A stretch of DNA of 20,532 nt, taken from Patescibacteria group bacterium (GTDB lineage Bacteria > Patescibacteriota > Minisyncoccia > Phycocordibacterales > UBA9973). This document shows, piece by piece, positions 20,130-20,532 of this stretch. Where the stretch lies: NCBI GenBank assembly GCA_030916575.1, contig JAUPWJ010000053.1:1-20532 (forward strand). Direction: 5' to 3'. A model generated the notes under the pieces. That model worked only from the letters and a program-made list of their open reading frames with translations, was not told the origin of the DNA and ran no database searches. Every line of letters starts with the position of its first letter. Position 1 is the stretch's first letter. A program made the position numbers and the translations under genes.

Positions 20130-20532
20130 ATTTTAGTTGGAATGTGTAAATTTGCAGCTTTTCTGATTTCTTTCGAGATTACTTTTCCGTCTTTGTCTAT
20201 TTGATAGAGATAAATTTCTCCTGTTGCGATTTCAAGTGATGGGATAATTTCGTCTGAAATATTTTCAAGATACTTTACAAGTGCTCGAAGACTATTTCCA
20301 TGTGCAACGATAATGACATTTTTTTCTTCTTTCAGTTGAGGAACGATAGTTGATTCAAAATAAGGAATAAGTCGAGAATAGACATCTTTGAGTGACTCTC
20401 CGTTGGGTGGAGGAGTATCCCATCCACGTCTCCACTTTAGAAATTGCTCTTCACCATATTCTTCTCTAATTTTCCATTTGTCTTTACCTGTGAGGTCGCC
20501 ATAATCTCTTTCATTGAGTGCAGCATTTTCGA
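20126..20532 (-). CDS. gpmA: 2,3-bisphosphoglycerate-dependent phosphoglycerate mutase, C-terminal part
   Basis: The frame is open from the window edge to TGA at 20128-20126 and encodes the last 134 or so residues of a mutase that interconverts 3- and 2-phosphoglycerate in glycolysis. Family marks are LNERDYGDLTGKDK (the ERxYGxLxG loop, with the proton-donor glutamate), KWRRGWDTPPPNGESLKDVYSR, and IIVAHGNSLRAL with the second catalytic histidine. The N-terminal RHG and start codon lie outside the window. The chain ends soon after YQIDKDGKV, like other GpmA proteins. It shares a 4-base ATGA overlap with the downstream histidine phosphatase. Confidence 0.93.
   Translation of the reverse strand, partial: ENAALNERDYGDLTGKDKWKIREEYGEEQFLKWRRGWDTPPPNGESLKDVYSRLIPYFESTIVPQLKEEKNVIIVAHGNSLRALVKYLENISDEIIPSLEIATGEIYLYQIDKDGKVISKEIRKAANLHIPTKI

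Overview
The window is AT-rich, tightly packed bacterial DNA using the standard genetic code (TAA, TAG and TGA all act as stops). It has no mobile element, CRISPR array or rRNA. The genome style points to a small-genome bacterium, most likely a Candidate Phyla Radiation / Patescibacteria lineage, perhaps Microgenomates. The grounds are gene gaps of 0-100 bases, no convincing Shine-Dalgarno sequences, a tRNA without an encoded CCA, and small envelope proteins of poorly known families. The lineage is an inference and was not tested by phylogeny.

Layout. 1-141 is the 3' end of a probable D-alanyl-D-alanine carboxypeptidase. It faces a one-pass membrane protein of unknown function (143-1189, minus), which diverges from the gltX - PAP2 phosphatase - dgkA operon (1237-3600). 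A GerMN-domain lipoprotein-like or membrane protein (3601-4125, minus) and a class II Fic AMP-transferase (4273-5328) diverge from a repeat-rich control region. Next come a frameshifted small gene remnant (5325-5575, minus), tRNA-Gln(CTG), and murI. From 6589 to 11252 there is a bicupin protein, a GNAT acetyltransferase, an APH-type small-molecule kinase, a flavin oxidoreductase, the tRNA hydroxylase TrhO and a GIY-YIG protein. mutL and mutS (11331-15706, minus) form a mismatch-repair pair. A secreted CAP-domain protein, an MgtC/DUF4010 membrane protein, a PspC protein, rarA, and two overlapping histidine-phosphatase genes (the second a partial gpmA) finish the window.

The genes are mostly housekeeping: envelope precursor recycling (carboxypeptidase, PAP2 phosphatase, undecaprenol/diacylglycerol kinase, MurI), translation (GltX, tRNA-Gln, TrhO), DNA repair (MutS, MutL, RarA), glycolysis (GpmA) and envelope stress or ion homeostasis (PspC, MgtC-like). 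I see no clear new defence or mobile system.

The most unusual signal is in gene architecture. Across the window a -10 box, often of the extended TGN type, sits exactly 6 nt before the ATG of six genes and 7-11 nt before several more, so transcription should begin at or within a few bases of the start codon (leaderless mRNAs). At the other end, seven of eight convergent gene pairs have stop codons that touch, lie one base apart, or overlap, leaving no room for intrinsic terminators. Other points of interest are the two 19-bp repeats between the GerMN and fic promoters, and the hidden frameshifted gene beside the tRNA.
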